From Podospora bellae-mahoneyi (Eukaryota; Ascomycota; Sordariomycetes; Sordariales; Podosporaceae): a stretch of 64,000 bases of DNA. Shown here piece by piece: positions 39,528 to 51,700 of this stretch. A program made the translations under genes and the position numbers. The number at the start of each line of letters is the position of its first letter. Positions within the stretch are counted from its first letter, which is position 1. Where the stretch lies: the NCBI RefSeq assembly GCF_035222275.1, contig NW_026946359.1, forward strand, positions 6,634,001 to 6,698,000, read 5' to 3'. The notes under the pieces were generated by a model. That model had not been told where the DNA came from, ran no database searches, and saw only the letters and a program-made list of their open reading frames with translations.

Positions 39528-39848
39528 TCTTGGTCAAAGGCCTTTCCCATAGGGTTATTTGTCACCCCCCTGACTGTTCTTTTCCCAATCTAGAACCCAA
39601 AGAAAAACCGATCTTGAATGAATGAAAAAGCTCATGATCAAACGCCAAAATGCATCATCCTAATCAACCTCTCTCACTTCTTCAACCCAACGCTTGCAGC
39701 CGACCCCTTCCTCGAATGCACCGACCCGCTCCCACCCCCCTCATCCGAACTTCCCGCTCCACCTCCCGGACTGCTAGCAGTCAACCCAGCAATATCATTC
39801 GCGCTCGTCGTGACCCCCCCGACGGCCTTACCTTTGCAACATTCCTCG

Positions 39849-42196
39849 TCAGTGTTCTTCTGCCCCTCCTTCCCCATCAAGAACAGCAACAGCGTCGGAG
39901 AACTTACTGGCACCCAGACTAATTCCCCTCCCTCCCCTCATAGAGTCAAAACTCATATGACTCCCTCCCGTCCCCCTCCTCTTAGGAGTAGTCATCATGT
40001 TCATCATCCCCGTCATCCCCGTCGTGGCGGCGTGAGGGCCAGTGTCGCCAGCTGGACTGTCTGCGAACCCGTCCGTCATCTCCGCTTTGGACACGGGCGT
40101 GTGCGGGGAGTTTGGGTAGTCCTCACCACCGGAAGCAGCTATCTCGGCAGCTAGGTTCCCCTTGCTAGCCCTCGGCCTGGCAATCCTACTTGTCCTAGGT
40201 GGCAAGACGGTGGGTTGGAGCTGTAGCTGCTGCTGTGCTGTCGGCGAAGGGATGTGGCTCTCCCTCGACCATGGCCTCTCACGGTCCTGAAACTGTGGCA
40301 AGCCCTTCGACTCAAACTTCAACGGGCTTTCTAGCCTCTTTGTAGGTGACACCCCCCATTCACTTTGCGCCTCCTCCATCTCCTCCCCAGCCCCGGCCGC
40401 GTCCTCATTTGAACTCCCATTCAACTCCACGACCCTCACTGTTTCTTCCCCAACCGCTGTGCTGACATCACTATCAGCCACATCACTTCCCCTAGCCAGG
40501 TGGCTTCCCCTTCTCAGCCCACTCTCCATCTTGGCCAAGTCTGTGTGCTGTTTTCTGACAGTTCTATACCGCTCATACTCCTCCCTCGTATGCTCCGCCC
40601 CAGTGAAACTCTCCAGCGCATCAAAGACATGCTGGAAAACCAACTTGTCCACGTCCCTCGCCCACAAAAAGTCCAGGTGCTCATAGTGTGGGATTTCGTT
40701 GGCTAGCGTCTGACTAGGAAGCTCCTTCAGCATGGCCTTGATATCCACCAACGAGTCACTACCTCCGTATACGAGCACGATCGGCGTCTTGATGTTCCTC
40801 GTCGGGTACCTAGCGACTTTGGTGTACTTGTTGCTGGTGGCTGAGATCAGGGGCCGGTGGACATCGTCATCATACATCTGGAAGGACTTGGTTCGTATGA
40901 TCTGGAACCAGTGTACCACTGATTTTGTTGAGGTGAACGAGTAGAGATGAGGGTAAGCGGCCAGTTTCTGCGAAGTGCTGATGTTTTTGGTTTGCCAGCT
41001 GAAGAGAAACGAGAGACCTAGATCGATGAGCTTGGTGAACAGTGGTGGATAGAGGATTGACTGCCACATGGTGGCCGAGCTGAGTATGGACCGCCGGCCG
41101 AAAAGGAGGAACAGCACCTGTGGCGATGCCTTGACCAGAGCGTCAACTATGCCGTTAGACAAGCCCGCTGGCGACATGGCTGGCGCCAGAGCGATAAAGA
41201 CATTGACCTGCTCGTTGAGCTTGGGGTGGATGGACAAGCTGGCAAAAGCCTGCGCAGTGCCTTGGGAGAAGCCGATGTAGGAGAGGGACGGCTGGCCGGT
41301 GATCTCGAGAATGTAGCTGATGCTATTAGGAATATCGTGGAGGGCAAATTGGTCAATGGAAAAGTTCCAAAACTCGGTCGTCGTGGGGGAATATCGGATC
41401 GACTTTTTCGAGTACTTGTTGCCCCTGTTGTTTCCGAGCTAGAGATATGATCAGCCATGTGCCCTCTCCTCGGCACCCCATTTTGAGGTTACCTACCCAA
41501 ACGTCAAAACCCTTCTCCACCAACGCAAAGGGCAAAGCGCGCTGCTCATCCGTCAAGCAAACCCACACCTCGCTGTTCATTAGCAGCCCATGGTGCAGGT
41601 AAACCACCTTCTTCTTGATGCTGGTTGGCCCGCGATTCACCCTCCGTTCCTCCTCCCCCTTCCGCCATGCAAGTCTGTGTATTCCCAGCAAATACCCATC
41701 CTCCGTTCGTACCACGTGTTCCTCGGCGGTGTAGCCAAACATGGCACATAAATCGACGAAATCGGAGGCATCGCGAATCGAGGCCGAGACCGCTGGATTT
41801 CACCGTCAGTATTGTTACCCCTAGCATGTTCCAGCACAAACAACATGCATTTTCTCCTCTGCTCTGCCCGCTTCTGCGCTGGACTAGTCCACCTATTAAA
41901 CAGACGTCTCGAGATCCCGTAACATAGCTGTAGCAACGACGGCGCTGAACAATACGATTAGCTCGGGAGCTCAATCTCGGTAGAGATCAAGATCGGGGGC
42001 CGTCTCACGCAAAGCAAGCGTAAATATTCGAATAAAGGCCTCGAGCCCTACAAGCAAAAAGGATCCAACAAGGGCGGCATATTCGGTGCTATTTCTCCCA
42101 AATAAATCATCTTATCAGTAAATTGTTGCTGTCTCTCTGCCACCACGGGGTGTGAATGTCTCACGGGTTAAGGCGCCCCAGAAAGGGGACAGGCAT
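39849..42196 (-). CDS. Steryl-ester hydrolase / acid-lipase family protein with a frame discontinuity
   Basis: Membrane-bound alpha/beta-hydrolase of the TGL1/YEH family, expected to cleave sterol esters at lipid droplets or cell membrane. Exons in transcript order: 42196-42165, 42094-42009, 41944 to about 41793, 41792-41497, then 41438-39908 and 39859-39849. The start MPVPFLGRLNP leads to a membrane helix (ALVGSFLLVGLEAFIRIFTL). The lid-associated segment has DFVDLCAMFGYTAEEHVV and HHGLLMNSEVWV. The nucleophile elbow is GFSQG, the acid lies in YGGSDSLVD, and the histidine in HYEHLDF. The C-terminal 200 residues are disordered. At 41819-41792 the frame must change: either a 26-nt intron (GTAACA...CAG), unusually short, or a frameshift. 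The final 48-nt intron (GTAAGT) is in frame, and both forms end at the same TGA. Confidence 0.85.
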
Positions 42197-43218
42197 CTTG
42201 GCGGGCTTGCTGTATTCCACTGGTTGGCTCTTATCTGGTGACCATTGGCGCGCTTTTCGTATGCCAGACGTTGTGTTGGGCGAATTTGAGTAAATATCAA
42301 TCAATCTGAAAACAACTTGCAAAAGGGAAACATTCCTATATCGTACAAAAGGACCGTAACAATCTTCTCGGAGCGAGCCGATTGGGGGTGCGAGGCGAGG
42401 ATCGAGGGAAGCTTGCTCCACCGCCTGTCAGAAGGTTGTTAGTTAGGTGAAGGCTGCTGCTGAAACGGGGCGATGTGATGTCACAGGTGTCAGAGCGTCA
42501 CATGCAAAATTGTTGGAGCTTGCTGTGCCGTCCCGCAATGTATGTGCAGCTTGCATAGTACCCCGTAGTGTGGCAGTCTTTATATTGAAAGAACTGGCAG
42601 GCTGGGTTCTTTTGCCACGAATCCAAAGTTTGGAGGCAAACATTGTCTTTTCCTTGATGGACGGCGTAAGCCTGGGATGATACGGATGATATCAGGGTTG
42701 CGTGTGGCCAGGGTTGTACATGGCATGCAATATCCACCCTGTCGTGGTTGTTGTAGCCCTCGTACCCAAAACATGGCCTTCTGAGTGAAGTCCATAAGCA
42801 GAAGACGAGCAAATGGCGTAAACGCCTATCTCTCAACAACTAGTGACTCCGATGGTGTAAACCACCGCCTGACTGGCCCGCACGGAAAATAGGTATCTTC
42901 CCCGCCGCGCATGCAACAGGGTATGTTGACCACAACCATCATCACCATCAACCCTTGTCATTGATTCGGCAGAGTGGATCTTGAGGATTCATCGAAGAGG
43001 GAAACCATTGAGAAGGTGTTTGACTGTCAGCTACGGGTCAGAGCCTGACAGAGATGAGCAACCTCCTCACTGAGGGGCGTTTTTAGTTCTCTCCAAACCA
43101 GTCCCCTTCAGGTCAAATCATCTGCCAAACTCGGTTGAACGCCTTCGTCACGTCGAGTTTTCTCTGGTATCATCAAATCCAATCCATATCGCCATTACTC
43201 CTCTGAATAGTGCTCATT
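42197..43218. promoter_or_regulatory. Divergent lipase / F-box intergenic region
   Basis: About 1 kb shared by two divergent genes. Only short, unsupported frames occur. No recognised element was seen. Confidence 0.5.
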
Positions 43219-44698
43219 ATGACTTGCGCATCTTCTCACAATATTCCTCGCCGGCGGCCGTTGACCCTCACGCCTATCAAGGTAAAGGGCCGCGGTCGCA
43301 AGCCGAAGTGGCAGCCCCCCAACCCTGCGCAGCTTCGGAGCTTGATGGAGGAGCGCCGAAGGAAAAGAGAGGAGGAGAACGGCCACGATAATGTCGACGC
43401 TATTTCATCCAGGTCTGCCAAACGGTCCAAGCAGTCCTTCCCACCGAAGTCTATGCTCGAGTCGCTACCCCCCGAAATGCTCTGGCCCATAGCCGTCAGG
43501 TCACAGAACCTGCATCTCCTGAGGGTCAGCAAGTTTCTTCGAGGTCTCTTGTCAGACAGATCATTTGAACTCGAAATGGCTGTGGCGGCATTTGGCCCAA
43601 CATGGGATATGTATTTCGGCCGGCCGAGGAGCACTATTGGTAGCCCTCCTGAACCTGAACAGTTTCCCGGGGACCCCAAATTCCAGGTCAGTGTTATGCT
43701 CTATTTTGATTAGCGAAGCGTGTCTCCGAAAAGCTTGCTGCCCTCTTAGCCATCCTTCGAAACTGGTTGGCTATTTGAAAGAGTTTCAAGGATCCTTTGA
43801 GGTGTGGTTGAGCAATGCTATCCTACTTTTTAACATCTCGACCCGGCCGTTCCAGACTATGACACCGCCTTTTGACCAAACACAGCGCTGACACGTCTTT
43901 CTGTAGGGCAATGTGCTTGCTGCGCGTCTCATGCATGACACGCGCTACATGAATGTTGATTTCATACTCAAAGCCCAGCAGGTCTGGTGTCGCCAAGAGC
44001 GCACAGAGAGGCACATGGAAAAAGCGGCGTGCGTCTTGTGGAAACCGCCGACCCAGGTACAGCCAAAACAAGAGGGATCGGAAGCCAACGAAGACCAGCG
44101 AGCTGAAGAGAAGCAAGAAATTGGATACAGGGAGCGAGAAGTGGAGAAGATCAGGGAGAGGTTCGACGAAGACTGGCAAGAGTTTTGCGACGCCTGCCCG
44201 TTTAACAACACAACGAAACTCGAATATGAGAGCGGAACGAATACGCAGGGCCCTAAAGGCGGCTATTTGGACCTCCACCCTTTGACACCCATTCCCGATC
44301 GGTTCTTGAAAGGGCCATTTGACTTGGAATCAGTCAAATTACTCTTCTGGCTGGTTCGTGGAGGGGCCCGCATATTGCCCGAGCACAACTGGGAGGCCAC
44401 CAAACACGGATTCGAACAGATCATGAACATGGAGAGTCGGCTGGGCATCTATGTGCTCATCCTCTTCGACATTCTCGGCGTGTTCAACAAGGAGCATTGG
44501 CCACCATTTTTGCTCGACGAGAAAATGAAACGGGTCAAAGAGACAAGGCGGGTTGAGATGTCTGCTCAATCGTGGAAGTACCGTCTGTCCATTCTTGCGC
44601 ATCGCATGTTTTTGTCGCGCCAGGAACAGGAAGAGAATTCGCGCCTGGGACGGGATAGTTTGAATAGTGAGAGGAGGGACAGGGGGCCGAGGAGGTGA
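43219..44698 (+). CDS. F-box domain protein, two exons
   Basis: Probable substrate adaptor of an SCF ubiquitin ligase. Exons 43219-43686 and 43907-44698 give 419 aa; the start is the ATG of MTCASSHNIPRRR. A basic N-terminus (KVKGRGRKPKWQPP, nuclear-signal-like) and a Lys/Arg/Glu helix precede the F-box at about residues 78-120 (SMLESLPPEMLWPIAVRSQN, then LLRVSKFLRGLL). The second exon has a charged coiled-coil stretch (EKQEIGYREREVEKIRERFD) and a C-terminal helical domain with no repeats I recognise, so the target cannot be guessed. The intron is 220 nt, longer than most in this window. Confidence 0.8.
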
Positions 44699-45626
44699 GA
44701 CTGCGGCGTTCATGACCATCCTTTGTCTCCAACGGGTTGTTCATAGAAATAGCTCTTTTTGCTGTATGGAAAAGCGTCAATATGATTGCAAGCTTACTGG
44801 CTCTCTGTGGCACCCTCCCCACAAAGTGATTGGCACAGCAAAAGTAAGTTAACGCATATCAGACTATAAACCATGCCTCTGAAGCAAACCAACGGGCCTA
44901 TTGACTATCTTTGAAGGCCTGTTAACTATCTTGAAAGGCCTAATAATTATGCTTCAAGACATGATGTGGTCCAGATGGGTAAACCTACTTTTGTGTGCCA
45001 ATTACTTTGTGGTGGTGACTCTCAACATGTACACATGGCATCCGGACCCGTAAACCACAAAGTCACAGGCAAGTATATAGCCAAGGATCCCTTCCCTTCC
45101 TTGTTGGCATTTCCAGCTCACTGACGTAGCTTTCCTTCGCTGGTAAACAGGCTGTATCATTTGGCTTGCAGGATAGAAGACACACAGCGGCTTCTCTCAT
45201 ATCTGACAGTCTCGTCACACGCTATAGGCAGGTAGGCAGTATCATGTCGCAAGGAAGAAAATAGACCCAGATATACCATTTCCCGTTTGCCGAAAGAAAA
45301 TAAAAGCGTGCAAAAATGACATCCCATGCTGTGTGTAAGCCATGATTTAAATGACCCCCATGATGATGGTTCGGGGATTGGTCTTGATTATAACGACCTT
45401 CTCCCAAGCTGCCAGATTTCTCTTTCGCCCATGATTCGCAAAGCCAATCAATCCATCACATCATGAAAAGATTTCCATGTCTCCCAGTTTTGGTTCCCTC
45501 TTCTGGTCCTTACCCAAAGACAAAAGCTCCCGACATCGCTGCTGGTGACCGATCTTGCTTCAACTCAGAAGGAGCCGCGAACAGGGTATCGAGAAAGGTT
45601 CATCGTTGTGTTGGTGGTTGGGTAAT
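44699..45626. other. Convergent 3' region, F-box to eS30
   Basis: No gene seen. Holds a near-duplicate of about 22 bases (ACTATCTTTGAAGGCCT and ACTATCTTGAAAGGCCT near 44903 and 44926). A 10-bp inverted repeat ACTTTGTGGT / ACCACAAAGT lies at 45004-45013 and 45054-45063. Confidence 0.5.
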
Positions 45627-46162
45627 TTAAGCAGTGGGGTTAGGGTTCATCTATAGTTGTGTTGTCAGCCCGGGGCCCTTGTACGGTGATGGTTTGCTGT
45701 TCCGGATGGTGGTACTGACCTTGCGCTTGCCACCAGTCAAGGTGATGTTGACGAAACGGCGAGTGTAAGTGAGTCTCTTCTTCGCACGGCCCTTGCTATT
45801 TCAGGTGTCAGAATGAATGTTCCGTCATCGTCAAAACCCACCCATGGGTTGAAGTTGGAAAAATTGCGAGGGTGGAACATACGGAGTCTTCTTCTTCTCC
45901 TGCTTCTCGACCTTAGGGGTCTGAGACTTGACCTTTCCTGTATCCCAGAACCGTCAGAACCCGTGTTTCGATCCATAGCTGTTCAGGCACTGCTATCGAC
46001 AAGAATTTCTCGAGCAAGGTTGTCCTCGCGGGGGGCGACAGCGGGGAGAGAGACATACCGGCACGAGCCAAACTGAGGAGAGAACAAGTCAGTAAATCAG
46101 TCCATCATCGCGATACCTTTGACCAAGTCAAGATTATCGTACCTTCCGTGAACCTTTCCCAT
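45627..46162 (-). CDS. RPS30: 40S ribosomal protein eS30, five exons
   Basis: Small basic component of the 40S ribosomal subunit. Exons in transcript order 46162-46143, 46072-46059, 45937-45883, 45795-45720 and 45650-45627 sum to 189 nt, giving 62 aa, as in yeast-type eS30 without a ubiquitin-like fusion. The protein starts MGKVHGSLARAGKVKSQTPK and contains KKRLTYTRRFVNITLTGGKR before a short MNPNPTA end. Exon 2 is only 14 nt and exon 1 only 20 nt. All introns have GT-AG ends and phases close exactly, so the model is firm although no exon exceeds 76 nt. High expression is expected. The CREG-like gene lies divergently 1.26 kb away. Confidence 0.95.
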
Positions 46163-47421
46163 TTTGGATGATTTGTGATGGGTGTTAACTACTCAAAGTC
46201 GGGGTCTTGGATGGGAGCGGGAGGCGGACGCAGCAGAGGAAGGTTTCGCAACTCGATGCTGTCGATTTCTGTGTGGATTAGGCTGATTAGCTAAGGAATT
46301 GTGGGCGTGGCGACCTGCCCCGCAGGGCTTTGAAGTGACTGACCTCTGCTGTTGCGTGGCGCAGTCTACACAGGTGAATGGCGCTGTGGGTGTATTATGT
46401 GGCTGGAGAGCTGTTCGAGCTTGTGGTCCGGGCCTGTGGCTTGATCCACCTGGAGGGGGAATTGCGCACGGATCAGCCATCATAGCTGCCACTGATGATG
46501 AACGGCTTGGCGGAAGCGACAAAAGCATCAGCTCGCCAAACGAAAGGGACATGGTCACGTGGCTTGATTTTCTCACATGGCCGCCAACGCTTGTGGCAAG
46601 GGTTGCCGCATATGTTGAATGCGATCACAACAGCTGCAAGAAGAACAGGATGATCCGAGAGGTGATCAGCCAAGCTTGCCAACGATTGCTGGAAGTTGGG
46701 GGTGCTTCCAAGTCAGAGCCCATTGTGTTGTTGTGAGCGCCGGTGACAGAGCCCAGGCTCACGTGAACCACACGTGACTACCTTACATCATTCTGCCCCT
46801 TCGGCTCGCCTTTACGGCCCCGTCTGCTCGCCCTGGACTACTACCCGTCGAACACGATCATCAAGGACCTTCTGAGTGTGCCTTCACGGCAGCTGTTGTG
46901 AATCGAGACTTGCACATGCCACCGTGAGCCCAGTTCAACTGGATGTTAGCCAAGGACCCAACTGCTAAGAAATCTTCAGCCAAGATGGAGAAAGCCTCAA
47001 TAGCTTGAGGTTAACTTGGTCTTACGTGATAACAGAACTCTTCTCAGCCAATGACACTTCTAGCTCAAGTCTCCTCCAGTTGTTCGTCCAGCTTGGGACA
47101 TTTCACCATCAGTTCGAGGTGACGAGGGATTATCAGATCAGATTGATAAGAAGTCTTGGCCCTCGCCTCTGCAGCTGTGTTTCCACTGTTCCCCACTCCC
47201 CCTCCAACGTCAACGCTTGATCGTTTGACCCCATAGTCTTGGCCCAGGGTTGTGGTTGGTGCAACCAAGGTCACCCGCTTCTGCACTGGCATCCACCCCA
47301 TTGGCAGGCAAGCGCTACAAAGACCCTTTACAAGACCGCCCTCTTGTTTGATATCGTTCCCCTTTCCGTTTTGGCCCTCTTCATCTTTTACTCTCCATTA
47401 AAGCACAAAACCCCCCCCAAA
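46163..47421. promoter_or_regulatory. eS30 / CREG-like divergent promoter with three CACGTG sites
   Basis: CACGTG occurs at 46556-46561 (as GTCACGTG, the Cbf1-type site), 46760-46765 and 46771-46776. The last two are 11 bp apart, one helical turn. Cbf1-like factors help control ribosomal protein genes in some ascomycetes, so a role for eS30 is plausible but inferred. A 145-codon frame at 46299-46736 is not supported as a gene. Confidence 0.5.
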
Positions 47422-48192
47422 ATGAAACCCACCACCCTCCTCTCCACCCTCCTCCCCCTCACCTCGGCCTACTCCATCCCCAAGGACTCAACCGCCCCCA
47501 GCACCAATGCCTTCAAGATCCCCACCGCCCGCGAATCCGCCATCCTCGCCCGCCGAATCCTAACCCTAACCCCGCTAGGCACCATCTCGACCATCTTCCC
47601 CTCCACCACCTCGTCCCGCAACCCCCCAGGAATTGAAGGCAAACCCCACGCCCTAATGGAATACATCTCCGCCTGTGACCCCCTCGCACCCTCCAACCCG
47701 ACCCTCTTGTCCCTCAACATCTCCTCCACCTTCCGCAACGCAGCCAACGCCAACCTCTCCCTAGCCATAACCTGGACCCCCCCTCCCCTCCCCCCTCCCT
47801 CAAGGTCCTTCCTCTCCCATCTCAACCCCTTTTCTTCCGAACCCCCCGTTCAGCCCCAATCCTACAGCGCCGCCGCTCTCCCGCGGTACTCCCTGATGGG
47901 GTATCTCGAACCCATCCCCGGAGCGGACGACCCAAAGAGTGATGTGGGCAAGCTGGTTCAGACTTGCTACACCAACACGCATCCGGACGCGAAGTACTGG
48001 CTTCCGGGAAATAGGATTCACGAGAGCCACTTTGTGAGGTTGGTGGTGACGGAGATTTACTGGGTGGGCGGGTTTGGGGATAGGGCGTATATCGGGTGGA
48101 TTGACGCCAAGGATTGGGAGAGTGTGACCGAGAAGGAGATTGAGGGGGCGAGGTTGCCTGGGGAGAAGCCGCTTGAAGGGGGGGATCTTTAG
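47422..48192 (+). CDS. Secreted CREG / pyridoxamine-phosphate-oxidase-like protein
   Basis: Single exon of 256 aa starting at ATG 47422, after a leader ending ...CCCCCCAAAATG. A signal peptide is clear (MKPTTLLSTLLPLTSAYS). The rest matches the split-barrel fold of the CREG-like PNPOx family: ARRILTLTPLGTISTIFPS, HALMEYISACDP, ANLSLAITW, RYSLMGYLEPIP, and an end with HFVRLVVTEIYWVGGFGDRA and IGWI. Proteins of this type are secreted or vacuolar and often lack the FMN-binding residues; no enzymatic activity can be stated. Two NIS/NLS glycosylation sites are visible (LNISS, ANLSLA). Confidence 0.85.
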   Translation: MKPTTLLSTLLPLTSAYSIPKDSTAPSTNAFKIPTARESAILARRILTLTPLGTISTIFPSTTSSRNPPGIEGKPHALMEYISACDPLAPSNPTLLSLNISSTFRNAANANLSLAITWTPPPLPPPSRSFLSHLNPFSSEPPVQPQSYSAAALPRYSLMGYLEPIPGADDPKSDVGKLVQTCYTNTHPDAKYWLPGNRIHESHFVRLVVTEIYWVGGFGDRAYIGWIDAKDWESVTEKEIEGARLPGEKPLEGGDL

Positions 48193-48757
48193 GGATGGTC
48201 TTGATCTTTTGAGAAAGGGGTGGAGGGTTGAAGTTGGGATTGGGGATAGGTGTGGCGCAACTGTGGCGTTGACAGGTGCGTGATTTGATGGATGAGAGGA
48301 GTATGAGGCAGGCATGGATGAAGCATTGGACTATTATGAATTGGTTTGAGGGAGCATATGTATGGGTGTCAATCAGTGGTGGGTGTGTTTCAGGTTGTGG
48401 CAGCGGGTTGGCGAGTATTGTTCATTCAGGGCAACCAGAAATATACATATACCAAATCTGAACCCCTTTTCAACATATCCTTACACTGTATGTATGGTCT
48501 CGTATTTTAACAAAATGCTGAGTTGTCCGGTGGTTGCCATCAAGTCCACACCTTCAAGCAAAACCGACCCAAAATCGGGTATCAACACCATCATGTTCAA
48601 TCCTATAAAACCTAAATAATAGACCCATAAAAACTCCCTCCCCAAAACCCGACTGATAATTAAACTCGATATGTTGTAAAGTGGTCAAGTGTTGCCCTTC
48701 TTCTTCCTACACTCTTCTCCAAACCGTAGCATGTCATCAATAGTCATTAGCCCATCT
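48193..48757. other. Convergent 3' region
   Basis: Lies between the CREG-like gene and the end of the large minus-strand gene. No gene or distinctive element seen. Confidence 0.6.
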
Positions 48758-51700
48758 TCAGTCCACTCTCAAAATCACCTTCCAACCCAACGCTCCCGCC
48801 TCCCTAATCGCGCATGCCAGACAGCCTCTTCTTCTCCGACTAACAACCACATTCCACCCCCTCTCTGCACACACCGCCCGAGCCAACATCTCCATGTCAC
48901 TGCCGAATTGCCGTCTTCTACTCTCACTGTGCATCTTCTTCGAGGCGCTCTCCAGCTTTCCCTCAAAAGTACCTCCAACTGGGGAGAGAGGGGAGTTCAT
49001 GCTGTAGCTGTCTGACCGGCTGATAACCGGCGACAGAGGGATCTCGTGTTCTTGCGGTTGGGGCTGAAAGCCAGTGATGCAGTCTACCACGAGGAATTTT
49101 GCCGCAGGAGGGGAGGACGAAGCAGGTGTCTGGCTTGGTTTGTGAGGGGCGTTGGAGTAGTCACCCAGCAGAGCTTCAAGTGTAAAGTCTTTCTTGGAGA
49201 ATAGCAGGTCCGAGAGATGGAGCGCAGTGTATGCGAAGTACTTGTGAAGGGGATGGCCTGCCGTATTGTTAGTTACCAACGATAGGAGTGACAGACAGAG
49301 AAACCTACCAAGAACAGTAGCAGCCTTACCACTACCATCACCATTCAAATCCACCTGCCGAATAGTCGGGCTGCTTGGCGACTTCATAATCTTGACGTGC
49401 TGCGACGGCACACACGGGTGCGCAGTCACAAAGTTGATATCCTTCACCAGCGAGAAGGTGTGCTCGGTCACCTCCTCCGTGTCCATATCCGTAACCGTAA
49501 AGCTAATGGCCGCCGGGTAGGTGTGAATCTCGGGAGGCCGGCTGCTGACTTCTGAAACCGGTGTTACTCCGTTGCTCTCACTAGGTGTGGTGTGCACCGA
49601 ATCGGCCGGCGCGCAAAGCTGCAATGCCTCGAAGCCGATGTGGATCAGAGGCGGGACCCTGTCCCGGTAAATGTTTTCAAATGGAATGATAAAGTCCGCC
49701 GGCAGAACAGAAGAAGGGTCGGCGTCACCGAGAACGTTGGATTCGTTTTCAATGGCGCGCTTGCCCCAGAGGCGAGCCTTCTTGTCGACATGGAGGGCGT
49801 CTTCGGCAGTCTCTTCGACTTCGATGTTGACCCAGCCGTCTCCAAGCCCAAGAGGTGTGACATCACTCGAAATCCATCCCATGCATTCTACGGCACCCTT
49901 GCCTGCAGCGAGCACACGGCCGACGATGCAAGCAGTGCTCCAGAAGCTCTTGCCAGAGTAGACGAACCCAGCACAGAGGTTTGCCATGGGGCCCAGCCTC
50001 GCCATGGCTTCTGGGTCGTTCTCCAGCAGAGTTGCCATCAAGAAATGGCACAGTCCTTCCCCGGGCAACATCAGGCCGGACACATAGCTCTTGGAAAGCC
50101 AGCCAGAAGAGTGCATTGCAGCCGAGATCTTTCTTCGTCTGGATGCCACCCGACGAGACTTCGAATTGGGTCTAGGGACGGTAAAATACGACGAGCGTTG
50201 ACTGTCGGCTCGGCTGCTCGGACTGGCGAGGGGTGTGGTCAACGGAGTGCCTTCCACCACGGCGCGGCAGTTGTCAGAGATTGTCGAGACATAAGACTTC
50301 TCATCCGGCCACCGCAATCTCCTGGCAAAATGCTCCAGGCCCTTAAGCTGACGCTGCACGTGCTTTCCTCTGATGAGATAGGCCGGATCATGGTGATGAT
50401 TTTTATGGCCATGTCCATGCCCATGCCCGTGTTCGCGAGACAGAGACATGCGTTTGGTCAACGAAGCCAACCACCCAGAAGAAGGCTTCTCATCTGATGA
50501 CCTCTCCGCGCCCTCTGTCTTGACGACCTCGATGTTTTCCAACCAAGCTCTTGCAAGGATGAGCGACCACTTCACCGACTTGTTCGCATCTCTCTCGAAC
50601 CGCAAAATCTCCGCCGGTCGAATACTCTCCACTCCCAACTCGTCTCCCTCCGTGATTGCATCCAACCTGATGAGCAGCTCACAAGCCAGCAAGATCTGCA
50701 TCAGCAACCAATACCTCTCCTCAAAGATGTCGCCCGACGAATCTCCCGTCCCGATCGAAGCCCCATCATCCACCTCATCCCCCAAATCATTCCCCCACAG
50801 CAGCTGTCCCAACCTGATTCTCCACTCCACGTGCGAGAAATCAATCCACATGTTCGGGGCCGCCAGCACCTTGACCAAGGCCGAAATCTGCACGGCAAGA
50901 CTGTACGGATCCCGGTGGTCCAGCACCTTCGTCGGCGGGTGGAGAATCTGGAGGAACAACTCATTGTAAAGTTCGCTCGAAACCCTCTTCTCCCGCAAGT
51001 GCTTCTCCGTATACCTCGCCCCATTCTTGATCAGCTGCTCCATGATCAGACTCTCCTCAATATGTCTCAGCCCGTCCTTGGACGTCAGCATCTTTTGCCT
51101 CTGCTCAATCACCGCCGGGGTCCTTGTGCCAATGCTCTCAAACCCCCATTGCTCTTCCTGGAGCGCGTCTGCTACCGACAGCTCCAGTGCGGCTTGGTAT
51201 CCCAGGCTGCCCTTTTCCAGCCCAAACATGCTCAGCATGTTCGGCCGCTCGCGGCAGCGGGGGTAAAAGTGAGCTCGGCGTTTCTGCTCCGAGGCCCGCT
51301 GGGCGGTGGACCGGTCGGCGTGGACATCGCGGGTGATGTGAGGCCAGGCCGTGACGCAGCCCCAGGCCTTGTCTTCGATCTGCGTGTGGTCTGTGAGATC
51401 CCTGATCTCGAGAGACTCGTCCCAGGGAAAGGCAACCGAGGGGTGAGGTGCGCCGGTGTAGTGGCCCTCGGAGCGGGCAAAGTACTGAGGTGCTCCCGAG
51501 AAGAGCTTCTCAACCTCCGAGTCTGTGAGGGTGGCCATGATGCGGGCGATCTTGAGGGTTGGCTTTGGGGGTGGAAACCGGGCCTGTTCGCTACCAGGCG
51601 GAGGTGGTGAGGGGAGCGGCTTGTTCGGGTTGACGGGGGAGCGCGGGGACAGCGGCGAGAGGGGTGAAAGTGGTGTGGACCGTACCGATGTCTCCAAGGG

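Noticed and set aside
45630-45650. TTAGGG-like string near the end of eS30
   Set aside because: It is the antisense of the last eS30 exon (MNPNPTA).
45796-45882. C/D snoRNA in an eS30 intron
   Set aside because: A six-of-seven C-box-like string and CTGA occur, but only about 15 nt apart and without a terminal stem.
46299-46736. 145-codon frame in the eS30 / CREG-like gap
   Set aside because: No recognisable domain, and it lies in a region better read as promoter.
47568-47582. Telomere-like CCTAACCCTAACCCC
   Set aside because: Lies inside the CREG-like coding sequence and codes ILTLTPL; only about two units, so not an interstitial telomere repeat.
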